From: DATHRK01 sp035465395
GTDB taxonomy: Bacteria > Gemmatimonadota > Gemmatimonadetes > Longimicrobiales > RSA9
Length of the DNA stretch: 64,000 nt
Direction: 5' to 3'
Assembly: GCA_035465395.1 (NCBI GenBank)
Contig: DATHRK010000101.1
Coordinates: 62,001-126,000, forward strand
A program made the position numbers and the translations under genes. Below the pieces are notes generated by a model. That model searched no databases. It was not told the DNA's origin and worked only from the letters and a program-made list of their open reading frames with translations. Shown in pieces: positions 44,143-55,080 of this stretch. Numbering within the stretch: the first letter of the stretch is position 1; the number at the start of each line of letters is the position of its first letter.

Positions 44143-44178
44143 AGGGGCGTGGCACATCAGGGTGCCACGCCCCTTTTT
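44143..44178 (+). terminator. Strong intrinsic terminator after the 53-codon gene
   Basis: A perfect 13-bp stem (AGGGGCGTGGCAC with its complement at 44162-44174), a 6-base loop and TTTTTGT make this the clearest intrinsic terminator in the window. It ends 12 bases before the next possible ATG (44191). Confidence 0.92.
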
Positions 44179-44483
44179 GTCTTCCGATCCATGAACCGGC
44201 GCGCCGTCGAGGAGGCGCTCGGCCGGATCGAGCTGCTGGAGCCGAACATGCTCGCCGCGCTGCGGGCAACCTGCCGAGTGTCACGGCGTCCGGGTCCGAT
44301 GCGGGCGGCGCGGCCAGTGTTGCTCCTCGACGAGTGGCAGGTAGCTTCGGCCGGAGGAGCGCTCGGTCGAGCCTCGGTTTGCGTTCGACGCGCCAAGGTA
44401 GGGAGTCGTCCCCCGGCGCGCTCGCTCCACCGGGCGCCGGCCGGCCATCGGGCGCGGGTATCCGCCCGCGGGGAGGGACAGCC
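44179..44483. other. Gap before the HAD phosphatase gene with a possible ATPase remnant
   Basis: A frame from ATG 44191 to TGA 44487 starts with coding-like codons (MNRRAVEEALGRIELLEPNM) and contains RPVLLLDEWQ, which resembles the Walker B region of AAA_14/DUF4143-type ATPases. The rest is low-complexity and Arg-rich. It may be a degraded fragment; evidence is thin. The TGA overlaps the HAD start codon. Confidence 0.25.
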
Positions 44484-45290
44484 ATGATGCGCGACGTACG
44501 CGGGCTCCTCATTGACCTCGATGGGACCGTCTACGAGGGCGACGAGGCGGTGGCGGGCGCGGCGGACGCGCTCGCGGACCTGGACCGCCGGGGCGTGCCG
44601 CACCTCTTCACGACGAACACCAGCCGCATGTCACGCCGCGCGGTGTCCGCGCGGCTCGCCGAGCTGGGCCTGGCCATTCCCGTGGACCGCGTCCTGACGG
44701 CGCCCATGGCGGCGGCGCTCTGGCTCGCCCGCGAGAACATCACGCGCGCCCACCTTCTCCTGCCCGAATCGACGCGCGAGGACTTCGAGGGCATCGCCGC
44801 GGTGGGCGCGGACGAGGCGCCCGAGGCCGTCGTCGTGGGCGACCTCGGCCGAGCCTTCACGTTCGAGCGCCTGAACGAAGCGTTCCGGGCCCTGCGCGGC
44901 GGCGCCCGCCTGGTCGCGATCCACCGCAACCGGTTCTGGCTGCCCCCCGACGGCCCGACGCTCGACGCCGGGCCCTTCGTCGTCGGCCTGGAGTACGCGG
45001 CCGGCGTCGAGGCCGTACTGGTGGGAAAGCCGTCCCCCACGTTCTTCGAGCTCGCTGTCGCGCGGCTCGGTGTCGACCGGGAGGGTGTGGCGGTCGTGGG
45101 AGACGATCCGGAGTCCGACGTGCGCGGCGCCAGGGCCGCGGGCATACGGTCGATACAGGTACGCACCGGTAAGGGCCGCGTCGAGACGCCCGGCGCCGGT
45201 GCGGGCGCCGACCTGCGTCTGGAGTCGATCGCCGCGATCGGCGGCGTCGTCGACGGCGCGGGGGCGAACCGACCGCCCGCGGAATTGTAG
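44484..45290 (+). CDS. HAD-IIA family phosphatase (NagD/LHPP-like)
   Basis: ATG 44484 follows GGGAGGG by six bases. The 268-residue protein has motif I LLIDLDGTVYEGD, motif II in FTTNTSRMS, the C2 cap between motifs II and III and then VLVGKPSPTFFELAVARLG and VVGDDPESDVRGARAAGI for motifs III and IV. All catalytic residues are there. Members dephosphorylate sugar phosphates, phospholysine/phosphohistidine or nucleotides. The specific substrate is not evident. Confidence 0.9.
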   Translation: MMRDVRGLLIDLDGTVYEGDEAVAGAADALADLDRRGVPHLFTTNTSRMSRRAVSARLAELGLAIPVDRVLTAPMAAALWLARENITRAHLLLPESTREDFEGIAAVGADEAPEAVVVGDLGRAFTFERLNEAFRALRGGARLVAIHRNRFWLPPDGPTLDAGPFVVGLEYAAGVEAVLVGKPSPTFFELAVARLGVDREGVAVVGDDPESDVRGARAAGIRSIQVRTGKGRVETPGAGAGADLRLESIAAIGGVVDGAGANRPPAEL

Positions 45291-45336
45291 CGCAACTCCT
45301 ACAAACGCGGCTCTTCGTCGCGCTCCCGCCACACCC

Positions 45337-45570
45337 TCACACGGTCCGCTCGATCGGGTTCGGGGTAGCCTCCGGCGGCGGCGTCAGCGCGATCACGAGG
45401 GACTGCTGGCGCATCAAGCGCGCTCCGCATGCGTGGCAGGCGAACACGCTGTACACGGGGATTCTGTCCCCGCTCCTGGCGAATCGAGCCCGGCAGTGCG
45501 GGCAGCGAATGGCGATCACGGACGCCCGTGCGTCCGCCTCCGGGGGGTGGCGGGTAGTCCTCCACGGCAT
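45337..45570 (-). CDS. Small zinc-ribbon protein
   Basis: ATG 45570 has a very good ribosome-binding site (GGAGGT nine bases upstream), which decides the start over the longer frame. The 77-residue protein has RCPHCRARF and FACHACGARL, two CxxC pairs 23 residues apart that would bind one zinc ion, and a Pro-rich tail. I do not recognise a named family. It is convergent with the HAD gene and lies close to the promoter of the ribosomal operon. Confidence 0.7.
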   Translation of the reverse strand: MPWRTTRHPPEADARASVIAIRCPHCRARFARSGDRIPVYSVFACHACGARLMRQQSLVIALTPPPEATPNPIERTV

Positions 45571-45697
45571 GCTATCGACCTCCGGACGGGGTACGGCCTC
45601 CGCGTACCCGAAATGCAACGGGCGGGCCAGATGTTTACGGCGTAGGCCGAAGGGGCGACGGGCGCCGCTCGCGGGTCGGGGCGGCTGGCCCGGGGGC

Positions 45698-45726
45698 TGG
45701 ACCGCCGTGACGGTTTCCTCTACCTT
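45698..45726 (+). promoter_or_regulatory. Candidate promoter of the rpsF operon
   Basis: TGGACC (45698-45703) and TACCTT (45721-45726) are 17 bp apart, about 90 bp before rpsF. The -10 again has the TAnnTT form. Confidence 0.4.
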
Positions 45727-45814
45727 ACGCGCCCGAAAGTCACCTGCTCCGTTCCTCCCGAACGGGGCCGCACCGCCGCGCGGCGCGCGGCCAGACCGAA
45801 GGATGGGAGACCCC

Positions 45815-46186
45815 GTGAGGGATTACGAGATCGTCTACATCTTCGACACCACCGTGGAGGAGTCGAAGGTCGACGAGAAGCTGGAACGCTTCAATGCGCT
45901 GGCAACCACCGGCGGCGGAGAGGTCACCACCGTCGACCGCTGGGGCCCTCGCCCGCTGGCCTACCCGATCGCCAAGAAGAGCGCAGGCAACTTCGTCGTC
46001 GTGCAGTTCCGCGGCGCGACCGAGGCGCTGCCCGAGTTCGAGCGGATGATGAAGCTCGACGACGAGCTCCTGCGCTACCTCATCGTCCTGCACGAGGGCG
46101 AGCCGTCCGCGCCCATGTCGATCGCTACCGCGGCCGGCCGCGAGGACGGCGACGACGATGACGACGACGACGACGGGGAGGACTGA
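45815..46186 (+). CDS. rpsF: 30S ribosomal protein S6 with acidic tail
   Basis: GTG 45815 is chosen over ATG 45803: GGGAG lies five bases upstream, and MRDYEIVYIFD matches the usual S6 start. The 123-residue protein has RWGPRPLAYPIAKKSAGNFV and the RYLIVL segment. It ends with an acidic tail containing eight consecutive Asp, reminiscent of polyglutamate-tailed S6. The operon continues rpsR, a DUF2232-like gene, rplI and rsfS. Confidence 0.94.
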   Translation: MRDYEIVYIFDTTVEESKVDEKLERFNALATTGGGEVTTVDRWGPRPLAYPIAKKSAGNFVVVQFRGATEALPEFERMMKLDDELLRYLIVLHEGEPSAPMSIATAAGREDGDDDDDDDDGED

Positions 46187-46188
46187 TC

Positions 46189-46407
46189 ATGGCTCGAGGC
46201 AACAAGCCGTGTCCGCTCTGTGAGTCCGGGATCCGGCAGATCAACTACAAGGACGACAAGACGGTGGGCCGCTTCATCACCGACCGCGGCAAGATCCTTC
46301 CGCGGCGGATGACGGGGATGTGCGCGCGACACCAGCGACAGGTCGGCACGGCCGTCAAGCGCGCCAGGTATCTGGCCCTCGTCCCGTACACGAAGACCTA
46401 CGACTGA
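46189..46407 (+). CDS. rpsR: 30S ribosomal protein S18
   Basis: This 72-residue protein has CPLCESGIRQINYKDDKTVG and the basic RGKILPRRMTGMCARHQRQV segment, typical of S18. Three Cys (two in CPLC, one in MCARH) suggest the zinc-binding form. It starts three bases after the rpsF stop. Confidence 0.96.
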   Translation: MARGNKPCPLCESGIRQINYKDDKTVGRFITDRGKILPRRMTGMCARHQRQVGTAVKRARYLALVPYTKTYD

Positions 46408-46456
46408 GCCCTTCCACCGGCGCCTGGCGGGACTCGCCGTTCCCGTCGCGCTGGTC

Positions 46457-47329
46457 GTGTGCGTCGCGCTCCTGTCCGGCCCGGTCAGCGCGATGGTGCT
46501 GATCGCGGTGCCGATCGGCCTGAGCCTCGTTGCGCTGTCGGGCCGATTGTGGCCGGCGGTGGCCGGGGCCGCCGTGCTGGGCCTCGCCGTCGGGTGGCCC
46601 GGCGGCGTCGGCCTCGCGCCGGCCGAGAGGGGCTGGGCGCTGCTGGCCGGGGCGTGGTTGGTGGTTCTTACGGGTGTGGCGCCCGGCTGGCCGGTTTTCC
46701 GCAGGGCGCTCGTGGCCGTCGCCGCGACGTTCGCGGCGGCCGCCGTCCTCCTGGCCCTGACCGGCGGCTGGCCGGGGCTCGCGACGGCGCTCGAGCGCCC
46801 GCTCGAGCGCGACATCGCCGGGGCGATGCAGTTCCTGCGGGAGGGCGGCGGCGAGATCGCGGCACGCCAGGCCGCCGACGCGGCGATGCTGCGGTTCGCG
46901 GAAGGCTGGAGGCTGGTGTTTCCGGCGCTGCTGGGGCTCGCGACGCTCGCGGCGCTCGCGCTGGCCGCCCTGCTTCACGAGCACGACCGCGGCCGCCGCG
47001 TGGGGCCGCTGCGCGAGTTCCGCTTCGACGGCTCGCTCGTCTGGGTGCTGATCGCGGGGCTCTCGGCGATGGCGCTGCCGCTTGGCATGGCGGCGTGGCG
47101 GATCGGCGCGAACGTCGCGGCGTTCATGGCCGGTCTGTATGCGGTCCGCGGCGCGGCCGTGATCGTTACGCTGTGGGCGGGCGCGGCACCCGTCGTGTGG
47201 GTGGCGGGCGTCGTCGTGGGCCTGCTTTTGTATCCGCTGGCTCTTCCGGCCACCGTGGTGATCGGCCTGGGAGACACGTGGCTCGACCTGCGCGCCCGGC
47301 TGCGGGCGGCGCGGGCTAAAGAGGAGTGA
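46457..47329 (+). CDS. DUF2232/YybS-like polytopic membrane protein
   Basis: The product is about 290 residues with around eight hydrophobic segments, in the place between rpsR and rplI where YybS-type DUF2232 proteins often lie in bacteria. The protein has a cytoplasmic loop with LERPLERDIAGAMQFLREGG and a HEHDRGRRVGPLREFRFDGS connector, followed by VWVLIAGLSAMALPLG. GTG 46457 is the first clear start, but the hydrophobic frame continues upstream to the rpsR stop, so the true start may be a non-ATG codon near 46410-46430. Function is unknown. Confidence 0.68.
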   Translation: MCVALLSGPVSAMVLIAVPIGLSLVALSGRLWPAVAGAAVLGLAVGWPGGVGLAPAERGWALLAGAWLVVLTGVAPGWPVFRRALVAVAATFAAAAVLLALTGGWPGLATALERPLERDIAGAMQFLREGGGEIAARQAADAAMLRFAEGWRLVFPALLGLATLAALALAALLHEHDRGRRVGPLREFRFDGSLVWVLIAGLSAMALPLGMAAWRIGANVAAFMAGLYAVRGAAVIVTLWAGAAPVVWVAGVVVGLLLYPLALPATVVIGLGDTWLDLRARLRAARAKEE

Positions 47330-47333
47330 TCGA

Positions 47334-47795
47334 ATGAAGACCGTAAAAGTCATTTTGCGGCAGGACATGGACGCGCTGGGCGAGGCCGGCGAGGTGGTGA
47401 CGGTTCGACCGGGCTACGCGCGCAACTATCTGCTGCCGCGCGGGTTCGCCTACGAGGCCACCGACCGCAACATCCGCCAGCTCGAGGATGAGCGGAAGCG
47501 GGCGGAGGCGAACGCCCGCCGCGACTTCCTCGAGGCCCGGAGGCGCGCGTCCCTGCTGGAGAACGTGCAGATCACGTTCGAGGCCCGGGCCGGCGACGAA
47601 TCGAAGCTGTTCGGCTCCATCACCAACGCCGACATCGCCGACCGGCTCAACGAGTACGGACTCGATTTCCAGGTCGACCGTCGCACGATCGATCTGGACG
47701 AGCCCATCAAGACGCTGGGAATGTTCTCCGTGCCGGTGAAGCTGCACGCGGACGTCCGGCCGGAGATCAAGGTTTGGGTCGTCAAGCAGGACTGA
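47334..47795 (+). CDS. rplI: 50S ribosomal protein L9
   Basis: ATG 47334 follows GAGGAG. The 153-residue protein has the L9 N-terminal motif VILRQDMDALGEAGEVVTVR and PGYARNYLLPRG, the central connecting helix, and a C-terminal domain with LFGSITNADIADRLNEYGLD. Length and layout are standard. Confidence 0.96.
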   Translation: MKTVKVILRQDMDALGEAGEVVTVRPGYARNYLLPRGFAYEATDRNIRQLEDERKRAEANARRDFLEARRRASLLENVQITFEARAGDESKLFGSITNADIADRLNEYGLDFQVDRRTIDLDEPIKTLGMFSVPVKLHADVRPEIKVWVVKQD

Positions 47796-47839
47796 ATCCG
47801 GCCACGTCCCCGGACGACGAAAAGCGCGGTGAGCGGAGC

Positions 47840-48178
47840 ATGCCCGGCCCGCTCGCCCGCGCCGCCGAACTCGCGCTGGATCGCAAGGCCCACGACGCGG
47901 TCGTGCTGGACCTCAGGGACGTCTCCAACGCGACGGACTACTTCCTGATCGTGAGCGGGAACTCCGACATCCACGTGAAGGGTGTGGCCGAGTACGTGTT
48001 GGAGGAACTCAAGCGCGAGGGCGTCCGCGCGGACCACGTCGAAGGCCTGCGGTCGGGGCGCTGGGTGCTCATCGACTACATCGACTTCGTGGTCCACGTC
48101 TTCCACCCCGAGGCGCGGGCGTTCTACCAGCTGGAGAACCTCTGGGGCGACGCCCCCAGAACGCTGCTGACAGCCTGA
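47840..48178 (+). CDS. rsfS: Ribosome silencing factor RsfS
   Basis: ATG 47840 has GGTGAG upstream. The 112-residue protein has LRDVSNATDYFLIVSGNSDI and HVKGVAEYVLEELKREGV, then WVLIDYIDFVVHVFHPEARA and YQLENLWGDAP, the core of the DUF143/Iojap family that binds L14 and prevents subunit joining. It follows rplI at 44 bp. Confidence 0.94.
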   Translation: MPGPLARAAELALDRKAHDAVVLDLRDVSNATDYFLIVSGNSDIHVKGVAEYVLEELKREGVRADHVEGLRSGRWVLIDYIDFVVHVFHPEARAFYQLENLWGDAPRTLLTA

Positions 48179-48222
48179 GAACGCTGCCGGCTTAGCGCCG
48201 GGCCCTCCGGGCCGGTCGGCCC

Positions 48223-48250
48223 TTGATATCCGGGGGCGTGAGTCTATCTT
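48223..48250 (+). promoter_or_regulatory. Candidate promoter of the SPOR-protein/smc operon
   Basis: TTGATA (48223-48228) and TATCTT (48245-48250) are 16 bp apart. The predicted start near 48257 is two bases before ATG 48259, which suggests a leaderless or very short-leader message. Confidence 0.5.
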
Positions 48251-48258
48251 CACGCGGG

Positions 48259-50123
<1,865 letters not shown>

Positions 50124-50127
<4 letters not shown>

Positions 50128-53100
50128 AACTCCAAGGCCTCGCGTTGCAGGGGTTCAAATCGTTCGCCGACCGCACCGAGCTGGTCTTCCACGACGGCGT
50201 GACCGCGATCGTCGGCCCCAACGGCTCCGGCAAGTCGAACATCAGCGACGCGATCCGCTGGGTTCTCGGCGAGCAGCGCGCGTCGGCGATCCGCAGCGGA
50301 CGGATGGACGACGCGATCTTTTCGGGCACCGCGGAGCGCAAGCGGCTCGCCCGCGCGGAGGTCGCGCTGCGCTTCTCGAACGAGGCGCGGCGCATAGGGG
50401 TGCCCTACGACCACGTCGAGCTCGGGCGCGTGGTCTTCCGCGAGTCGGGGAGTGAGTACCGCCTGAACGGCAACGTCGTCCGCCTGAAGGATGTCGTCGA
50501 CGCCTGCCGCGACACGGGACTCGGCGCCAACTCCTACGCGGTCATCGAGCAGCGCATGGTCGACGCGATCCTGTCGGATCGCGCCGAAGAACGCCGCGAG
50601 CTGTTCGAAGAGGCGGCCGGGATCGGCCGCTACAAGGATCGCCGGCGCGTGGCCGAGCGCCGGTTGGAGACCGCGGACGCGGACCTGGAGCGGCTCGAGG
50701 ATCTGATCGGCGAAGTGCGCACGAAGGTGCGTAGCCTGGCCCGGCAGCGGGGCCGCGCGGAACGCTACATCGAACTGCGGGATCGGCGTCTCTCGCTCGA
50801 GATCACCCTCGTCGAGCGGGACCTCGCCGACGCCGACGCGGAACTCGAGCGACTGGCCGCGCGGCTCTCCGACATGGGCGGCGACGCACCAGAGGAGCGC
50901 GTCGAGCTCAGCCGCGTGGAGGCCGAGTTGGAGCGCGCCCGCCTCGAGGTCGCCGAGCTGAGCCGCGAGCGGAGCGGCGTCGCCGAAGCCCTGGAGCGCG
51001 TCAACCGCGACATCGCCGAGCGCGAGCGCGCGATCGCCGTCGGGGACGAGCGGATCGCCCACGCCGAGCGGCGCCTGGGGCAGCTGGACGCCGAGCGCGC
51101 CGACCTCCACGCCGCACGCGCAGCTTACGCCCGCGAGATCGAGGAATTGCGGGCGGAGCGGGAGGCCCGCGCGGAGGAGTTGGCCCGCGCGGATGAGGAG
51201 GTGAAGGAGGCGTTCGCCAGGCAGCAGGAGCTGCGCGAGACGCTCGCCGAGGCGCGCGCGACCGAGGGCGCCCTGCGCGAGCGCGACGAGGAGATCAACC
51301 GCACCCTGGCCGAGCTGCGCGCCACCGTGGCGGAATCGGACGCTCGGGCGAGGGAGGCGACGCAGCGGGGCGAGCGGCTGGCGGAAGAGTCGGCGCTCCT
51401 CGAAGGCGAGCTGGCGACCCTGGACGAGCAGGCCGACCTGTTCGAGGAGACGAGCCGCCGCATCGGCCGCGAGATCGCGGAGCTGGAAGAGGCCCGCGAG
51501 GCCACCGCCGCGGCCCTCGGAGCGGCGCGCGCTGAGGAGACATCGGCCCGAGCCGCCCGCGCCGAGAGCGAGGAGCGCGCCCGCCGACTGGCGGCGCGGC
51601 TCGCAGCGCTCGAGGTCGAGGCCAGCGAGTACCAGGGCTACACGCCCGGCGTCGCCCGTCTGCTGGCGGCGGCAGAGGAGGTCGGCGGCGTCGCCGGGGC
51701 GCTGGCGGAGATCGTCGACCTCGCGGCCGCCGACGCCGCCGCCGTGGAAGCGGCCATGGCGTCGCTTCTCCAGGCCGTGGTGGTGGAGGACGCGGCGGCC
51801 GCCGAGCGCGCGCGCGCCTGGTTGGAGGAGATGCCCGGCAGCTCGGGCGTCGTCGCGATCCTGGAGCGCGCGGACGTCGCACGGGCGGAGGCGCTGCTGG
51901 CCGCGCTGAGGTTCGGCGGGGCGGTGCCGGACGAGACCTTCCTTACGGGCCGCCTCGAGCGGCTCGAAGGCCTGCGGGCGGAGGTCCGCGAGGCCGCCGA
52001 AGGGGCCCGCGAGGCCGCCGAGGAGGCCGAGCGCGTGACGTTGCTGGTGACCAAGCTGGACGGCGCCCTGCGCGCCGACGATGACCGCCTGCGCGAGGCC
52101 CTGCACCGGCTGCGCGAGGCGGAGTCGGAGGAAAGCACCCGCTCGGGCCTGCTCGGCCGTACGCGCCGACAGCGCGAGGAACTGGAGGCCGGCGGCAAGG
52201 CCGCCGACGCGGCTCTGCGCGACGCGCGCCGCGTCGCCGAGGCAGCGCGCGCGCAGCACGCGACGCTGGAGGCCGAGCTGAACGAGCACCGCTCGGAGCG
52301 CTTCGACGCCGCGCGACGTCTCGCCGAGGCCGAGGCGGCGTGGGAGGCCGCACGGGACCGGGAGTCCGAGCTGCGGGTGCTGCACGCGCGCGCCGAAGGC
52401 GCCCTGTCGGGGGCGGAGCGCCGCCTGACGGACGCGGAGGAGGCGGATCGCCTTGCGGCGCATCGCCTGAGCGCGGTCGACCGCGAGGAGCGCGAGCAGC
52501 GCACCCTCGCCGAGACCACGGCCGCGACGCGCGCCAAGCTTGCCGCCGAGCTCGAGACCCTGTTCGGCGAGCGGGACCGGTCCGTGGCCGAGCTGCGCGG
52601 CAGGGACGAGCGCCTAACCAGCCGCGGCGAGGCGGCGACGGCGCTGGAGGCACGCGCGCGCGACCTCCGCCGGACCGTGGAATCCCGGAGCGAGGAGCGC
52701 CACCGTATCGAGCTGCGGCGTACCGAGCTCGAGGGCCTGCGTCGCAACGTCAAGGAACGCCTCGAGGCCGAGTGGGGGCGGCCCTTCGAGCGCCTCCTCG
52801 CGGACGCGGAGCGCGTGGAGATCACCGACCTCGGGGCCATGCGCGCCGAGCTGACGCAGGTGAGCGCCGACATCGAGCGCCTCGGCCCGATCAACATGCT
52901 CGCGCAACAGGAGCACGAGGAAGAGAGCGAGCGGCTGGCGTTTCTCGAAGGTCAGCAGGCGGATCTGATCAAGGCGCGTGACGATCTGCGCACGGCGATC
53001 CGCCGCATCAACCGCGCGGCGCTGGACCTGTTCCACGATACCTTCTCGAAGGTCCGCGCGAACTTCAAGCGCACGTTCGTCACGCTCTTCGAGGGCGGCG

Positions 53101-53507
53101 AGTGCGACCTCTGGCTGGCCGACGCCTCCGACCCGCTCGAATCCCCGATCGAGATCTCGGCTTCGCCCCGGGGCAAGCGCACCCAGCGCATCGACCTTCT
53201 GAGCGGCGGCGAGCGAGCGCTCACGTCGCTCGCGTTGCTGTTCGCCATCTACCTGGTGAAGCCGGCGCCGTTCTGCGTCCTCGACGAGGTCGATGCGCCG
53301 CTGGACGAGGCCAACATCGGTCGTTTCGTCGCCATGCTGGAGCAGTTCAAGCAGGAGACCCAGTTTATCGTGGTGACCCACAACCCGCGCACCATGGAGG
53401 CAGCCGACTACATCTACGGCGTCACCATGGAAGAGCCCGGCGTCAGCAAGATCGTGGGTGTGCAGCTCGACGAAGCCCTGGTCGTGCCGGAGGCCGCCGT
53501 CGCGTGA
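50124..53507 (+). CDS. smc: Chromosome segregation protein SMC
   Basis: ATG 50124 overlaps the preceding TGA. The 1127-residue protein has Walker A GPNGSGKSN (31-39), the R-loop region, a long coiled coil, a hinge around residues 500-640 that starts YQGYTPGVARLL, the returning coiled coil and the head motifs LSGGERALTSLALLFAIYLV (near 1025) and Walker B FCVLDEVDAPLDEAN. Length is standard for bacterial SMC. It compacts DNA with ScpA and ScpB, which are not in this window. Confidence 0.95.
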
Positions 53508-53537
53508 CTCCCGCCGTCCGGGGTCGGCTCCCGCTTG

Positions 53538-53566
53538 TAGACCCGTCCCGGCCCCTCGGCTAGATT
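53538..53566 (+). promoter_or_regulatory. Candidate promoter of aroF
   Basis: TAGACC and TAGATT are 17 bp apart; the -10 box ends eight bases before the aroF ATG, so the message would be leaderless. The alternative -35 TTGTAG (53535-53540) has a 20-bp spacer. Confidence 0.35.
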
Positions 53567-53573
53567 CCCCGCC

Positions 53574-54629
53574 ATGCTCGTCGTCATGAACCATACCGCC
53601 TCCGAGGCGGACGTACGCCGCGTCGTCGACACCATCGAAGAGATGGGGTACGAAGCGCGGCCCATCCCCGGACGCCAGCGCACGTCCATCGGCCTGATCG
53701 GCAACGACGGGAAGGTGGACAGCGGCCGCCTGGAATCGCTCGCCGGCGTGCTCCAGGTCATCCACGTCACCCAGCCCTACAAGCAGGTGTCGCGCGAATG
53801 GCGGGAGACGTCTACGGTCGTCGAGCTGCCGAACGGGACGCGCATCGGCGGATCCGAGGTCGCTGTGATGGCCGGACCGTGCTCGGTCGAGTCCGAGGAG
53901 CAGATCGTCTCGATCGCCCACCGTCTGCGAGCCGACGGCGTCCGGATCCTGCGCGGCGGGGCCTTCAAGCCCCGCACCTCGCCCTACTCGTTCCAGGGGC
54001 TGGGCGTCGAGGGCCTGCGCTACCTGGCGCGGGCGCGCGAAGAGACCGGCATGGCGGTGGTCACCGAGGCCCTCGAGCCGGACATGGTCGACGTCGTGGC
54101 CGAGCACGCCGACGTGATCCAGATCGGCGCGCGCAACATGCAGAACTACCCGCTGCTGCGGCGGGCGGGGCGCGCCGGCAAGCCCATCCTCCTCAAGCGC
54201 GGGCCCGCCGCGACGATCAAGGAGCTCCTCCTGTCGGCGGAGTACCTGCTGGCCGAGGGCAACGACGACGTGATCCTGTGCGAGCGCGGGGTGCGCGGCT
54301 TCGACTCGCACACACGCAACCTGCTCGATCTCACAGCGATCCCCGTGGTCAAGGCGCTGAGCCATCTGCCCATCATCGCCGATCCCAGCCACGGGACAGG
54401 GCTGCGTGCCAAGGTCACGCCGATGGCCCGCGCCGCCGTCGCGGCGGGCGCCGATGGCCTGATGATCGAGGTCCATCCGGACCCCGACAGGGCGCTCTCG
54501 GACGGGGCCCAGTCGCTCCATCCCCACCAGTTCGAAGAGCTGATGGGCCAGATCGACCACATCGCCCGGGCGATCGGCCGGAGCCTGTGCGCGCCTCTGC
54601 CCGTACCCGCGCTCGTCGCCGACGGCTGA
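53574..54629 (+). CDS. aroF: 3-deoxy-7-phosphoheptulonate synthase (class I beta)
   Basis: It condenses PEP and erythrose 4-phosphate, the entry to aromatic amino acid synthesis. The 351-residue protein has an N-terminal ACT-like regulatory domain (MLVVMNHTASEADVRRVVDT) and the TIM-barrel core with VAVMAGPCSVESEEQIVS, RGGAFKPRTSPYSFQGLG and PIIADPSHGTGLRAKVTPM. This is the T. maritima-type layout, in which the N-terminal domain binds Tyr or Phe. It starts at ATG 53574, 66 bp after smc. Confidence 0.95.
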   Translation: MLVVMNHTASEADVRRVVDTIEEMGYEARPIPGRQRTSIGLIGNDGKVDSGRLESLAGVLQVIHVTQPYKQVSREWRETSTVVELPNGTRIGGSEVAVMAGPCSVESEEQIVSIAHRLRADGVRILRGGAFKPRTSPYSFQGLGVEGLRYLARAREETGMAVVTEALEPDMVDVVAEHADVIQIGARNMQNYPLLRRAGRAGKPILLKRGPAATIKELLLSAEYLLAEGNDDVILCERGVRGFDSHTRNLLDLTAIPVVKALSHLPIIADPSHGTGLRAKVTPMARAAVAAGADGLMIEVHPDPDRALSDGAQSLHPHQFEELMGQIDHIARAIGRSLCAPLPVPALVADG

Positions 54630-54717
54630 CCCCCCGTCCCGCAGGCAGTGGCTCCACTTCCTCCGCCGGCCGGCGGCGGCATGGCCGTGCCCCGCGCTCG
54701 TCCCCAGGGTGGGCTCC

Positions 54718-55080
54718 ATGGCCCGGTCCCATCGCCTCGGCGCGGCGGGGGAGCGGCTGGTTGCCGCTTACTTCCTCTCGCACGGCTACACCGTCCTGGG
54801 CAGCAACGTGCGCGAAGGGCACGCGGAGGTGGACCTGGTCGTGCGGCGGGGCCGCACGGTGGCTTTCGTCGAGGTCAAGACACGCGCGGGGCCGCGCTAC
54901 GGAGAACCGCTGGAAGCGATCACGCGCGGGAAGCGGCGGGAGGTGGAGCGCGTAGCCGCGGCCTGGGTGGGACGCCACGGGCGACCGGGCGACGTCTACA
55001 GGTTCGACGCCGTGGCCGTGTCATGGAGTCGCGGGACCCGGCCGAGGATCGAGCACGTCCCCGACGCCTGGCGACGCTGA
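54718..55080 (+). CDS. yraN: YraN/UPF0102-family putative endonuclease
   Basis: ATG 54718 is preferred to GTG 54709. The 120-residue protein has LGAAGERLVAAYFLSHGYTV and the nuclease-like core EGHAEVDLVVRRGRTVAFVE followed by VKTR (E-x-D ... E-x-K pattern of the PD-(D/E)xK fold), as in the YraN family, often found near rnhB or the dprA region. Its 3' end overlaps that of the CoA-binding gene on the other strand by 60 bp. Confidence 0.88.
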   Translation: MARSHRLGAAGERLVAAYFLSHGYTVLGSNVREGHAEVDLVVRRGRTVAFVEVKTRAGPRYGEPLEAITRGKRREVERVAAAWVGRHGRPGDVYRFDAVAVSWSRGTRPRIEHVPDAWRR

